A program made the position numbers and the translations under genes. Under the pieces are notes generated by a model that was not told the DNA's origin, did not search any database, and saw only the letters and a list, made by a program, of their open reading frames with translations. DNA of 42,378 nt from NCBI RefSeq assembly GCF_002995785.1, contig NZ_PVXO01000064.1:1-42378 (forward strand), read 5' to 3'. Each line of letters opens with the position of its first letter. Position 1 is the first letter of the stretch. This DNA is from Clostridium liquoris. Its GTDB lineage: Bacteria; Bacillota; Clostridia; Clostridiales; Clostridiaceae. This document shows, in pieces, positions 23,779 to 32,905 of this stretch.

Positions 23779-24348
23779 CTATAGCTTCGGCTTTTTAACC
23801 AGCACAAGCTGTATATTTTGTATTAATATAGTGCTGAAGCCGCAGTTAACATAGGGAGTGCTTTCTAAAAACAATAAAATAATGATCCATAAAGCTACAG
23901 ACAGAGCTGCGGTAAACTTATACTGCAGCTTTTTCTTATTACTTTTTATAGGCCTCATTACACTAAATATTGGGGCCCTAACTAAAACTATTAAAAAACT
24001 TGCTATACCAACAAGTAGATAATATACTTTAGGAAGCCTAGGAATTAATGGAGCAAGTACACTAGTTAAGATAAACATTAGTGTTGTTACAAGCAAACAA
24101 TTCAGATTTCCCTTTAAGTGTACTCCACCAGCAAATACCCTTGTGGATAGAAGTATGAGTAAGGAAAAATAGAAGTATTTTTGTCTATGTATTATATTAA
24201 AGAACAGTAATAAAGAAACAATTTTAAATCCTTCACTTAAAAGTACATTTAAGCCATACTGTATTCTTGCTCTGTCTTTAACATTGTTGTAGGCTTCAGG
24301 ACAAATGTAGGAGGTAAGCTGTAAAGCTAATTTATCTATCATTTTCAA
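23779..24348 (-). CDS. agrB: AgrB-like membrane peptidase
   Basis: The 189-residue membrane protein has the AgrB catalytic signature: Arg70 in STRVFAGGVH, His77 in GGVH and Cys84 in NCLLV. His77 and Cys84 have the same numbers as the catalytic pair of S. aureus AgrB. Several transmembrane helices surround them. AgrB cleaves the C-terminal tail of AgrD and closes the ring through an enzyme-bound thioester. It is followed by agrD in the same direction. Its start at ATG 24348 or the in-frame ATG two codons later (MKMID) is not separable by ribosome site, as no strong GGAGG is visible (CTAGGTGG). Confidence 0.93.
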   Translation of the reverse strand: MKMIDKLALQLTSYICPEAYNNVKDRARIQYGLNVLLSEGFKIVSLLLFFNIIHRQKYFYFSLLILLSTRVFAGGVHLKGNLNCLLVTTLMFILTSVLAPLIPRLPKVYYLLVGIASFLIVLVRAPIFSVMRPIKSNKKKLQYKFTAALSVALWIIILLFLESTPYVNCGFSTILIQNIQLVLVKKPKL

Positions 24349-24522
24349 TGCACCACCTAGAAAGTGAAAAACACTTTAATTTTAAAATACATTCATTTAA
24401 GAAAGCTTGTTTATATAATAATACTATGATTTAAATTATGAGTTTATTACAATATGAGGATAGATTTCACTTTTTATACTTCATGAAAAAAGGGGAGTAT
24501 TAGAGCGGAGAGTCATAGGATA

Positions 24523-24561
24523 AAAAAGCACCGGGAAGGGATGATTCCTGGTGCTTTTTAT
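24523..24561. terminator. Terminator of the MFS transporter gene
   Basis: A 15-bp stem AAAAAGCACCGGGAA/TTCCTGGTGCTTTTT (one G-T pair) lies right after the transporter stop. It is symmetric enough to work on both strands. Confidence 0.85.
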
Positions 24562-24571
24562 CTATATTGAA

Positions 24572-25756
24572 TTATTTTACTTTACTTGGTGAAAGTCTGG
24601 TTGAAAGTATAATAGCTAGGATAATAAAGCATATAATCATGCCAACCACACCATTCCATCCATATAATGTCCAGAAGGTTCCGCCTGCAGTACCTCCTAC
24701 ACTTGAACCTACATAATAGAAGAAAAGGTAAAGTGAGGAAGCCTGTGCCTTGTCATGGGTTGCAAGGCGCCCAACCCAGCTGCTGGCAATGGAATGACCT
24801 CCGAAAAAACCAAAGGTTAACATAGCAATGCCTACAATTTTTAAAATCAAGCTGATACTTAGGGTTATTAATACCCCAACAAGCATTATAAAAAGTGCAC
24901 TGAAGAGTATCTTTTGCTTTCCATGCTTGTCCGCTAAACGGCCCATCCAGGTAGAACTAAAGGTTCCTGTAAGATAGAGTACGAAAATAAAGCTTACAAG
25001 GGTGGGGCTTAAAGAATATGGCGGAGCAATCAACTGAAAGCCTATATAATTGTATAAGGAAACAAGACTTCCTAACAGTAGGAATCCAATGCAAAAAAGA
25101 GAAAGCAAGCTTGGATTTTTCAGATGACTCAGCAAGGATTTAAATAAATTCCTTATTTCTAGAGTACGGGGCTGAAAGTGCTTTGAGGGTGGAAGTTCAA
25201 TTACGAACAATAGGCTTGATGCCAAGCTCAATACACCTATGGTGCAAAGTGCAACACGCCAATTAAAAATATCCGTAAGAATTCCTATGATAATACGGCC
25301 AGACATTCCACCTAAAGAGTTTCCACTAATGAATATGCCCATTGCTACTCCAAGATTTTTTTGATCAATCTCTTCACTTAAGTACGCCATGGCAATAGCA
25401 GATAATCCCGATAAAGCAAAACCCTGCAGTACACGAAGTACCAAAAGAAAGTTAAAATTTGGAGCAAATCCTGTAAGTATTGCCAGGATAGATGCAGAAA
25501 ACATTGAAAATGTCATTATTGGCTTTCGACCCAATACCTCCGATAAAGAACCAACTATAAGCAGACTCACTGCCAGTGTAATTGTGGCAACTGAAAGCGA
25601 AAGGCTAGAGGCTGCGGGAGAAATATGAAATTCCCGAGACAGATAGGGAAGCAACGGCTGTGTGCTGTATAAAACTGCAAAGGTGCAGAAGCCGCCTGCA
25701 AAAAGTGCGATGCAGGCTTTTTTAAATTCATTTGAACCCTTTTCAATATAACCCAT
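24572..25756 (-). CDS. Major facilitator superfamily transporter (YnfM-like)
   Basis: This 394-residue transporter has twelve predicted helices. The motif-A region GSLSEVLGRKPIM is in the first cytoplasmic loop, and GRLADKHGKQ is the equivalent of the second half. The start of helix 1 with YSTQPLLPYLSREFHISPAASSLSLSV is like the E. coli YnfM group of drug or arabinose-type exporters. It acts as a proton-driven exporter; the substrate is unknown. It is monocistronic, divergent from the amidohydrolase, with terminator 24523-24561 just after it. Start: ATG at 25756; an ATG-proximal GAGG lies 6 nt upstream. Confidence 0.88.
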   Translation of the reverse strand: MGYIEKGSNEFKKACIALFAGGFCTFAVLYSTQPLLPYLSREFHISPAASSLSLSVATITLAVSLLIVGSLSEVLGRKPIMTFSMFSASILAILTGFAPNFNFLLVLRVLQGFALSGLSAIAMAYLSEEIDQKNLGVAMGIFISGNSLGGMSGRIIIGILTDIFNWRVALCTIGVLSLASSLLFVIELPPSKHFQPRTLEIRNLFKSLLSHLKNPSLLSLFCIGFLLLGSLVSLYNYIGFQLIAPPYSLSPTLVSFIFVLYLTGTFSSTWMGRLADKHGKQKILFSALFIMLVGVLITLSISLILKIVGIAMLTFGFFGGHSIASSWVGRLATHDKAQASSLYLFFYYVGSSVGGTAGGTFWTLYGWNGVVGMIICFIILAIILSTRLSPSKVK

Positions 25757-25969
25757 AATGATTTCACCTCAAATATATGATATAGCTATAATTTTATTAC
25801 ATTCTATTAACTTTGGCAATTAGTCATGATTGTTATTTTGTTTAAGTATAAATAGTATGGAATAAAGTGGAAGACAATTTCATAATATTAATATAACTTG
25901 CAAGTAGATGTGGCAGTTGTATTTAAGTCTGCAAGAGATTTTATGAAATATTCAATGGAGGTGTTTATT

Positions 25970-27550
25970 ATGTATGATTTTGTTCTGAAAGATGGACTAG
26001 TAGTAGATGGCACAAGAAAGCCACCCTATAAGGCTTCGGTTTGTATTAAAGGTGATAAGATTGCAGAAATCACTGATGATCCAGATATTCAAGGTAATAA
26101 AATAATTAATTGCCAGGGGAAAGTTATCTCACCAGGATTTATTGATCTTCATACCCATTCAGATGCATGCCCTCTCAATTCAAAAGAATCAGAAAGTATG
26201 TTACATCAAGGAGTTACATTGGAGGTTACAGGTAATTGTGGTATTTCTTTAATTCCATCCAATAAGTCTAATCGAGAAGAGATCAGAGAATTTTTTTCAA
26301 GAACAATTGAAATAGGCATTGAAGATACATCTTTGGAAATAGACAACATGAAAGACTATATAGAAATTGCAAGCAAAAATCCATTGAGGATTAATACTGC
26401 TACATTGATTGGGCATGGCACGCTTAGAGCTTGTGTAATAGGTTTTGATGATAGAGAGCCTACAAATGAAGAACTGGATAAAATGAAAAATATGCTTCAT
26501 GAAGAATTAAAGAATGGGGCATACGGTATGTCTCTAGGATTAATCTATCCACCAAGCAGCTATGGAAAATTAAATGAGTTTGTAGAACTTTCAAAAGTAA
26601 TTAAGGCAAATAATGGCATATTAACTGTACACTTGCGCAGTGAAAGTAATTTAGTCTCTGAAGCTGTTGATGAAATGATTAAAGTGGCAGAACTATCAGG
26701 GGTTCATTTGCATATTTCACATCTAAAGCTTATTGGAAAACCACAATGGGGCAACTCTCAGAAACTTCTTGATAAAATTGAAGCAGCACGCCAGAGAGGA
26801 TGTAATATTACTTGTGATCAATATCCATATGAAGCAACCTCAACTGGATTATCTGCACTTGTACCTGGCTGGGCGCAGGATGGTGGCAATTCAAAGATGC
26901 TTAGGAGACTTAAAACAAAAGATTCTAGGCTGCTTTTAGATATTGCATCTGAAATGGAAAGACGTGGAGGAGAAAAATGTGTAGGAATATCTTCTACACA
27001 TGGTCATATTCCTGAAGTTGATGGGAAAAATATTGAGCAAATTTCAAGGATTTATAACCTATCCCCAGTAGATACTGTAATTAAAATTCTGATTCAGTGC
27101 AGCGGAGAAGTATCAGCCATATATTATTCACTTAGTTTAGTTGATGTTCTTAATATTATGAAGGAGATGGATATAGCAGTAGGAAGTGATGGATACAACT
27201 TTAGCTATGATCTTCAGTATAATCCTCACCCAAGATGTTTTGGAACATTTCCAAGGTTTTTACAGATGGTTCGAGAAAATAATTTAATGCCATTAGAAGA
27301 CGCTGTATATAAAATAACAGGCCTTTCTGCTCAGATTATAAATTTACCTGATAGAGGAGTGCTTAAGGTTAACAATATAGCAGATATAACTGTTTTTGAT
27401 TTTGATGAAGTAAAGGATATGTCCACATTTGTACATTCTCCAGTAAAACCTGTAGGTATCTATCATGTTTTTGTAGCTGGAGTGCCTGCACTTATTGATG
27501 GGGTAAAAACTAAAAATAAAAAAGGCAGAGTATTATTAAAAAATAATTAA
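25970..27550 (+). CDS. D-aminoacylase-type amidohydrolase (N-acyl-D-amino-acid deacylase family)
   Basis: The 526-residue amidohydrolase has an N-terminal beta-sandwich part (MYDFVLKDGLVVDGTRKPPYKASVCIKG), the metal-ligand motif DLHTHSD (residues ~60-66) and VTGNCGIS, plus later His/Asp ligands in HLRSE, HISHLK and GSDG. This matches D-aminoacylases and N-acyl-D-Glu deacylases, which cleave N-acylated D-amino acids using Zn. The start at 25970 is fixed by GGAGGTG 7 nt upstream; an earlier in-frame TTG at 25898 has no ribosome site. It is followed 19 nt later by a permease, so the two probably salvage acyl-D-amino acids together. Confidence 0.88.
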   Translation: MYDFVLKDGLVVDGTRKPPYKASVCIKGDKIAEITDDPDIQGNKIINCQGKVISPGFIDLHTHSDACPLNSKESESMLHQGVTLEVTGNCGISLIPSNKSNREEIREFFSRTIEIGIEDTSLEIDNMKDYIEIASKNPLRINTATLIGHGTLRACVIGFDDREPTNEELDKMKNMLHEELKNGAYGMSLGLIYPPSSYGKLNEFVELSKVIKANNGILTVHLRSESNLVSEAVDEMIKVAELSGVHLHISHLKLIGKPQWGNSQKLLDKIEAARQRGCNITCDQYPYEATSTGLSALVPGWAQDGGNSKMLRRLKTKDSRLLLDIASEMERRGGEKCVGISSTHGHIPEVDGKNIEQISRIYNLSPVDTVIKILIQCSGEVSAIYYSLSLVDVLNIMKEMDIAVGSDGYNFSYDLQYNPHPRCFGTFPRFLQMVRENNLMPLEDAVYKITGLSAQIINLPDRGVLKVNNIADITVFDFDEVKDMSTFVHSPVKPVGIYHVFVAGVPALIDGVKTKNKKGRVLLKNN

Positions 27551-27569
27551 AATTTTTAGGGGGAGAAAA

Positions 27570-28901
27570 ATGGAATTAGGGAAGTATGCGTTAATTTCAG
27601 CACCATCACTATTAGCGTTAATCCCACTATTAGCATATTTAATAATGGTTTTTAGAAATAAATCCAATCTTTCAGGTTTAATTGTAGGTGTAATTGTAGC
27701 TGCTATTTTAACTGGACAAGGAATTAAAGGCTTGGCTGGAATATTTGCGGCTTCATTAGGTTCTTTTTTAGCCATAATAGGCATTATAATCATGTTTGGA
27801 AGTGGACTTGGTTACTTAATGAATAAAACAAAAGTAAGCCAAACACTTGTATACTGGATTGTAAATGGGATAGGAGTAAATACTGAAAAAAAGGGTATGG
27901 CAGCAGTTATAATTAGCTCTATTGTTATATGTGGATTACTTGGAACCTTAGCTGGCGGTAATGCAATTATTGCTCCTGTTATCATCCCTGTTGTAGCGGC
28001 AGTTGGATTAACACCAAGCGCTGTATGCACTTTATTTAAGGTTGCAGGTGAAGTTGGCCTGATAATGGGGCCGCTTACTGGAGTTACTATTGCAACTATG
28101 GGGGTTACAGGTCTTTCATATGGTAAATTAATGTTGTGGGCTGTTATTCCATTTAGCATAGTATGGCTTGGTGCTACGATTTTTGCAGTTACTAAAATCC
28201 AAAAGAAACTAAAGGGTGTTGAAGTATATGAAATAACTGAAGATATGGTTGATATTAATAAAATGGTTATAACTGCAAAAGAAAAACGTACAACAATATT
28301 ATTTTTAATATCATTTGCTATTTTAGTTGGCTTTGGTGTTATTACAAAACAGGGTACGAATTATGCCATAATTGTAATGCTAATCCTGTCCTTAATTCTT
28401 ACCATCAGCAGTAGACTAGAAATTGATTCTGCAATTGAAACATTTGTTGAAGGTGCATCAAAAATGACAAATATGTTCTTTGTATTTATTTTCTTTGAAG
28501 TAATGTTTAGTATGATTAATATTGGTGGTGGATTCGATGCATTAGGTAAGCTTTTGACGGGTCTGGTTTCTGGTGGAGGAAAAGCAGGAGTTTTAATCAT
28601 TGCTTCTTTAGTTGGAGGATTCGGTATAGAGGCAGCTGCTGTTGCTGAAATTACAATAGTACACAAAATGTTCATCGACTTAGTCAGATCAGTTGGATTA
28701 CCAATGGAAATCTGGGCTACTGCAATTCTAGCAGCTACAAGAATTACAGGATCTTTATATCCTACAGCAAACCTTGCAGGTCAGCTTGGTATTGCACGAT
28801 GCAGCAATATGAAGACAGTCTTAAAAGCAGCCTGGATTGGAGCTGCGGCATTATGGGTTTGGGTTATGGTTTGGGCATTCATTGGGCCAATACTTGTGTA
28901 G
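27570..28901 (+). CDS. Ion-transporter-superfamily permease (GntP/DcuC/NhaC-like)
   Basis: The 443-residue protein has about ten to twelve transmembrane helices. Two glycine-rich re-entrant-like loops are visible in the halves: GLLGTLAGGNAIIAPVIIPV (~115-134) and IEAAAVAEITIVHKM (~355). The pattern fits the ion-transporter superfamily (GntP, DcuC, citrate or NhaC-like), which carries organic acids or exchanges Na+/H+. The linked D-aminoacylase suggests uptake of an acyl-amino acid or release of the product. Start: ATG after GGGGGAG. No terminator is clear after it. Exact family uncertain. Confidence 0.8.
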   Translation: MELGKYALISAPSLLALIPLLAYLIMVFRNKSNLSGLIVGVIVAAILTGQGIKGLAGIFAASLGSFLAIIGIIIMFGSGLGYLMNKTKVSQTLVYWIVNGIGVNTEKKGMAAVIISSIVICGLLGTLAGGNAIIAPVIIPVVAAVGLTPSAVCTLFKVAGEVGLIMGPLTGVTIATMGVTGLSYGKLMLWAVIPFSIVWLGATIFAVTKIQKKLKGVEVYEITEDMVDINKMVITAKEKRTTILFLISFAILVGFGVITKQGTNYAIIVMLILSLILTISSRLEIDSAIETFVEGASKMTNMFFVFIFFEVMFSMINIGGGFDALGKLLTGLVSGGGKAGVLIIASLVGGFGIEAAAVAEITIVHKMFIDLVRSVGLPMEIWATAILAATRITGSLYPTANLAGQLGIARCSNMKTVLKAAWIGAAALWVWVMVWAFIGPILV

Positions 28902-29129
28902 GAGTATGGGAGTATGGGGACTGACCCTTGTAAAAGATTGGAAGATATAATCTACTTTATTATTTAAAGCAACTGGAGTATATGTTATATATTGTGAATG
29001 TAAACTGAAATCCCAATATAAAAGAAATTAGCATTGCAATAATGATTAATATTTGGTATTGTCTTTATCGAAGAGGAATAATATAAATCCATTTCTCTTA
29101 TATTGTGAATTAATAAGGAGTGATTATAC

Positions 29130-29645
29130 ATGAGCAATATTTATACTAGAACAGGGGATAAGGGAACTACAGCTTTATTTGGTGGCAGCAGGGTAGAGAA
29201 GGATAGCCTAAAAGTTGAAGCCTATGGAACTATAGATGAATTAATTTCTAATATAGGTGCAGCTTCTTCCTTTATAAAAGATGAAGAACTTAAAGCTGAA
29301 TTAGCAGACATACAAAAGAAGTTGTTTGTATTAGGTGCAGAACTTGCCAGTGATGAAAAAGGAATTAAACATCTAAAGGAACAAATTGAACAGAAGGATA
29401 TAGATGATTTAGAAAAAATTATAGATAAATACATGGGAAAAGCGGGTGCTTTTAAGGGATTTGTAACCCCAGGGAAAAATACTCAGTCAGCTATGCTTCA
29501 CATAGCTAGGACTGTGGCAAGAAGAGCAGAAAGAGTAATAATAACTTTGAGCAAAGAAGGTAATGTTAGAGAAGATATTAGAAAATATGTAAACCGACTT
29601 TCAGATGCCTTGTATGCTATGGCCAGATTTGAAGAGGAAAAATAG
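29130..29645 (+). CDS. PduO-type cob(I)alamin adenosyltransferase
   Basis: This 171-residue helical enzyme begins with the ATP-binding signature YTRTGDKGTTALFGG (residues ~5-19) and has the C-terminal motif ARTVARRAERVII (~128-140), both diagnostic of the PduO/MMAB class of ATP:cob(I)alamin adenosyltransferases. It makes the 5'-deoxyadenosyl form of cobalamin for B12-dependent enzymes. Its presence shows the cell handles corrinoids, which HgcA also needs, though HgcA uses methyl- rather than adenosyl-corrinoid. It stands alone, 228 nt after the permease, and starts at ATG 29130 after AAGGAGTG. Confidence 0.93.
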   Translation: MSNIYTRTGDKGTTALFGGSRVEKDSLKVEAYGTIDELISNIGAASSFIKDEELKAELADIQKKLFVLGAELASDEKGIKHLKEQIEQKDIDDLEKIIDKYMGKAGAFKGFVTPGKNTQSAMLHIARTVARRAERVIITLSKEGNVREDIRKYVNRLSDALYAMARFEEEK

Positions 29646-29718
29646 TGGTAAGAAAGTCTTTTCTCTTGTATATTAAGAAATAAATATTTACCCAAAATAG
29701 TTGTATTAGAAATTATGA

Positions 29719-29786
29719 AAATAAACAGAGTTCTTGGCTTTGGAGGGAGTTTTTATTTCCAATAAAGCTTAGAACTCTGTTTATTT
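29719..29786. terminator. Long bidirectional terminator
   Basis: The arm AAATAAACAGAGTTCT is repeated as its exact complement at 29771-29786, with further near-complementary bases (tggcttt/aaagctt) beside it. It ends the adenosyltransferase gene and overlaps the stop of the minus-strand fragment. Confidence 0.75.
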
Positions 29787-30141
29787 AACACATAACAATA
29801 ATTTTGTATGGTACGGTTTGAGCTGGGATACTTCTGGTGGTAGGGCCATATATAACAATTAGATATCGGTTTGAAGGATTTTGGGTAAAGGTTTGATCAT
29901 TTTCAAGTATTATCTCAGTAGAGGGGGCAATATTTAATTTTAATGTATTATCGCTGCTCACCAATTGATTATCAAAATAGTCTACTTTCACATTTTCATA
30001 GGGCATATCTTCTGCCATTACAATGGCATTATATTGTGGTGGGTAAATAAGGGGAACAGGTACATTTCCATCATAGAATCCAGTTACCATATTTCCTAAT
30101 GCCATAGTTGTATGGTCTACAAAGTAAGTAGTTGGTGATAC
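29785..30141 (-). pseudogene. 3' fragment of an unidentified protein gene
   Basis: The minus frame reads through a region with real-protein composition, e.g. GNMVTGFYDGNVPVPLIYPPQ, then DMPYENVKVDYFDNQLVSS and YLIVIYGPTTRSIPAQT, about 115 residues to a proper stop. I recognise no family. The frame stays open to 30237, but there it overlaps the start of the response regulator, and no ATG in it has a ribosome site. It is therefore likely the C-terminal end of a gene that lost its front when the regulator locus was placed there. The 5' limit is approximate. Confidence 0.5.
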
Positions 30142-30169
30142 AATATTATTTTTTCTGGAAGGAGACACT

Positions 30170-30916
30170 TTGATGATTAACATAATGATATGTGATGATT
30201 GCTTGGAAATACGGAATATTATAACTAATGTAATCAATGATTTTTATAAGGAAATTAACTTTAAAGAGTTTAATATAGTAAGTTTTGACAATTTTCATGA
30301 TAGTATTGATTATGTGAGAAAAAACAATAATGAGAAGAATATATATTTATTAGATATTGATTTAAATGAAGAAAAAAATGGTTTGATTTTAGGACAAGAG
30401 ATAAGGGAGTTAGATAATTATTTAGGGGAAATGATATTTATAACTAATTATTCTCATATGGGGTTTAAGGTTTTTCAGTATAAATTAAAGGTTTTGGACT
30501 TTATTGATAAAAATTATAATTTTCAGAAACAATTAAGAGAAAGTATTCTAATTGCTACTAAAATATTGAGTAAAAAAGAAAATGGACATGCAGAAAAAAA
30601 GCTGCAGATAAAGGTAGGGTCACAGATATACAATGTATTATTTAAAGATATATATTACATAGAAACTATAAAAAGTAGCCGTAAAGTTGTTTTATATACA
30701 TCTAATAGCAGATTAGAATTTTACGATACATTAAAGAATTTAAGTAGTTTATTAGATGATAGATTTATCCAAATTCACAGAACAATTATAGTTAACAAAA
30801 ATTATATAGAAAATGTGTGTAAAGATTATAATAATCCATATGTAGTATTGAAGGATGGAGTTAAATGTATGATTTCTAAAGATAGATTAAAAGAAGTGAT
30901 GAAAAATTGGATGTAA
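30170..30916 (+). CDS. LytTR response regulator of a second agr/Com-type system
   Basis: The 248-residue protein has a receiver domain with Asp9-Asp10 and phosphoacceptor Asp62 in YLLDIDL, then a LytTR DNA-binding domain (~145-245: GSQIYNVLFKDIYYIETIKSSRKVVLYT, then IQIHRTIIVNKNYI). It differs from the regulator at 21530 and is paired with the kinase that begins inside its last codons. There is no agrB or agrD beside it, so the inducing signal must come from elsewhere or is not a peptide. Start: ATG after GGAAGGAGA. Its likely targets are the membrane-protein cluster downstream, by position only. Confidence 0.9.
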   Translation: MMINIMICDDCLEIRNIITNVINDFYKEINFKEFNIVSFDNFHDSIDYVRKNNNEKNIYLLDIDLNEEKNGLILGQEIRELDNYLGEMIFITNYSHMGFKVFQYKLKVLDFIDKNYNFQKQLRESILIATKILSKKENGHAEKKLQIKVGSQIYNVLFKDIYYIETIKSSRKVVLYTSNSRLEFYDTLKNLSSLLDDRFIQIHRTIIVNKNYIENVCKDYNNPYVVLKDGVKCMISKDRLKEVMKNWM

Positions 30917-32157
30917 TTGGCATTAGTATTTTACATTATTATGTTTGTATATACATTGCATATAAGTTAAGTAAATGGGAGGTTAAAATAAATTTATTTA
31001 ACCTTTTAACAGTAATTGTTCTATCTATAGTATTTAGCTTTTTAATTCAGGTACCATTTTTTTATAAAATAAGGATAATTCTATCCACTGTAAATACTTG
31101 TTTGATTTTTAAAATTCACTTTAAAAAAGATATTTTTACAACACTTAAAACTACTTTTTTTATAATTTTAATAATGTTGCTTTCAGAAATGTTAATAACA
31201 GCAGTTTATATTAATGTATTGCATATAGATTTTGCAAAATTGTACAATGATAAAACAACAAATATAATGTTAACTATTTCATTGGATGTTATTGCTATAT
31301 TTATAACCTGTTTAAAAGAAAGGTTTATAAAATTTTATACTATAAAAGACCATAATAATTTATTTAATATATTTTTTATGATTTCTATAATAAATATGCT
31401 TATATTAAACTACTTTGCATTGTATAAGAATTTAAGTATTATAGCCTTCTGCATAACCTTTATAATATCAATAGTTTATGCGATTATTGTATTAATATTT
31501 ATAAAAAAGAATTCCATAATTAATAAAAAGGAAGAGGAGTATGAAGAACTGAAATTATATACAAGCATTATAGAGGATTCAGTCAACGATACAGCAAAAT
31601 TTAAACATGACTTTAACAATATAATGTTTATGATAAAAGGATACTTAGATAATAATAATTTTGAAGAATTAAAGGAATATTTCAGTGATAAAAAATTACA
31701 GGAAAATGAACCCTCAGATATTTTAAAACTTAAAAAAATTAAAAATGCTGGATTAAAGGGGCTATTAACTTATAAAGTAACAACTATAGAAGCTAACAAG
31801 ATAAAGGTTTATATAGAAATATTGAATGATATAGATGAAATAAATATGGATATTATGGAGCTATGTAGAATTTTAGGAATACTCATAGATAATGCTTATG
31901 AATCAGCCAAGAATAGTGAGGAGAAATTTATAGCTATAACCTTTATGCAGCAGAAGGCTTTAAATATAACTATATTAAATAGCTGTAATGATAGTGTAAA
32001 TATACCTAATATATATAGATTAGGATATTCAACTAAAGGCTCTAATCGTGGCATAGGGCTTCAAAATGTAAAAGATATTATAGATAAATATGACAATGTT
32101 TTATTGCAAACAAATTTTAATGAAGATGTGTTTATACAAGAATTGTATATAAATTGA
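30907..32157 (+). CDS. GHKL sensor histidine kinase, AgrC-like
   Basis: The 416-residue kinase has six or so transmembrane helices (residues ~1-200), a coiled region with His234 in KFKHDFNNIMFM, and a GHKL domain with N box LGILIDNAYESA and G box RGIGLQNVKDI. It starts at a TTG that overlaps the regulator's final codons (tggATGtaa region), giving translational coupling. The membrane part is more Ile/Phe-rich than that of the kinase at 22284. Directly after its stop begins the first GGTACCTGACCC repeat. Confidence 0.9.
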   Translation: MDVIGISILHYYVCIYIAYKLSKWEVKINLFNLLTVIVLSIVFSFLIQVPFFYKIRIILSTVNTCLIFKIHFKKDIFTTLKTTFFIILIMLLSEMLITAVYINVLHIDFAKLYNDKTTNIMLTISLDVIAIFITCLKERFIKFYTIKDHNNLFNIFFMISIINMLILNYFALYKNLSIIAFCITFIISIVYAIIVLIFIKKNSIINKKEEEYEELKLYTSIIEDSVNDTAKFKHDFNNIMFMIKGYLDNNNFEELKEYFSDKKLQENEPSDILKLKKIKNAGLKGLLTYKVTTIEANKIKVYIEILNDIDEINMDIMELCRILGILIDNAYESAKNSEEKFIAITFMQQKALNITILNSCNDSVNIPNIYRLGYSTKGSNRGIGLQNVKDIIDKYDNVLLQTNFNEDVFIQELYIN

Positions 32158-32159
32158 TT

Positions 32160-32209
32160 AGGTACCTGACCCTTTTCAAAAATTGGAAGTGTGGTGAACA
32201 ATTTTTATT
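32160..32209 (+). repeat. GGTACCTGACCC repeat, copy R1
   Basis: aggtacctgaccc, then ttttcaaaaattggaagtg, then a tgaacaatttttatt tail. The same unit recurs at 33127-33180 and 34223-34276, and in part at 32754-32771. It begins two bases after the kinase stop codon. Confidence 0.8.
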
Positions 32210-32386
32210 TTCATACATCATAAATTCAATACATAATATAGGCTATTAAGCTAATATGTGTATAATTTTATTTCAAATAAGTCTATTATTATAAGTGGAA
32301 GAAGCTTACCTAAGTGAAATTAAAAATTATTGAGAGGACAACCATATGTCTATTGGCTAGACTCCTGGTTACAAGTGGATTTAATT

Positions 32387-32755
32387 ATGAAAACATTAAA
32401 AGTTTTAGTGATAGTTTTGTTCCCAATGTTTTTACTGTATTTATTAAATATTCTTATATTTAATAAATATCCTATGTTTCTAGGAAGTTTTTGTGGTTCA
32501 ACTATATATAGTAAAAGTTTGTTTGAAATAAGCTCTTGTAACAAAGTAATAGATGATTTATTAGAAAAAGAGAAAAGAAAATTATCTACCACAGATTTTA
32601 TAAATTTACTATTAGTTTTTATTATAACTGTTTTATTTACCTTTTTAATATATTTGTTATTTAATAATGGTGATTTAGGTTCTCCTTTTGGATTAACATC
32701 ATTGTTTTTTGCGCTTATGGTACATTTTAAATTTCCTAAAAGATTTTTTCATTAG
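32387..32755 (+). CDS. Small membrane protein, tandem paralogue 1 (frameshifted N-terminus)
   Basis: The protein of about 122 residues has three hydrophobic segments (residues ~5-20, ~80-98 and ~103-118) and ends FKFPKRFFH. It is a close paralogue of 33784-34224 (most residues identical, e.g. NILIFNKYPMFLGSFCGS and KEKRKLSTTDFINLLL) and a distant one of 33199-33567. DNA upstream is also duplicated, but here the matching N-terminal start is GTG and one extra T before ATG 32387 puts the front in another frame. Either the short ATG form is used or copy 1 is decaying. No family is recognised. Confidence 0.6.
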   Translation: MKTLKVLVIVLFPMFLLYLLNILIFNKYPMFLGSFCGSTIYSKSLFEISSCNKVIDDLLEKEKRKLSTTDFINLLLVFIITVLFTFLIYLLFNNGDLGSPFGLTSLFFALMVHFKFPKRFFH

Positions 32756-32771
32756 GTACCTGACCCCTTTT
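32754..32771 (+). repeat. GGTACCTGACCC repeat, copy R2 (truncated)
   Basis: aggtacctgacccctttt overlaps the stop codon TAG of paralogue 1. Only the first 18 nt of the unit remain. Confidence 0.7.
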
Positions 32772-32905
32772 ACTATAGTTAACATTTTTTCACCTGGCAA
32801 AAAACACGTAGTGCTTTTGCTATGTGTGTGGGGAATAGTGCCATATGAGGGTTCTCGTGGAATATAAATTAAACATATAATATATTTATAAAGAGGTGAC
32901 TGTAT

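Noticed and set aside
25898-25969. N-terminal extension of the amidohydrolase from TTG 25898
   Set aside because: No ribosome site there; GGAGGTG stands 7 nt before ATG 25970, and the family starts at MYDFVLKDG.
28902-29129. Small gene or riboswitch (e.g. cobalamin) before the adenosyltransferase
   Set aside because: No B12-box-like conserved core and no open frame with a ribosome site; only a weak trace of the R repeat at 28918-28945.
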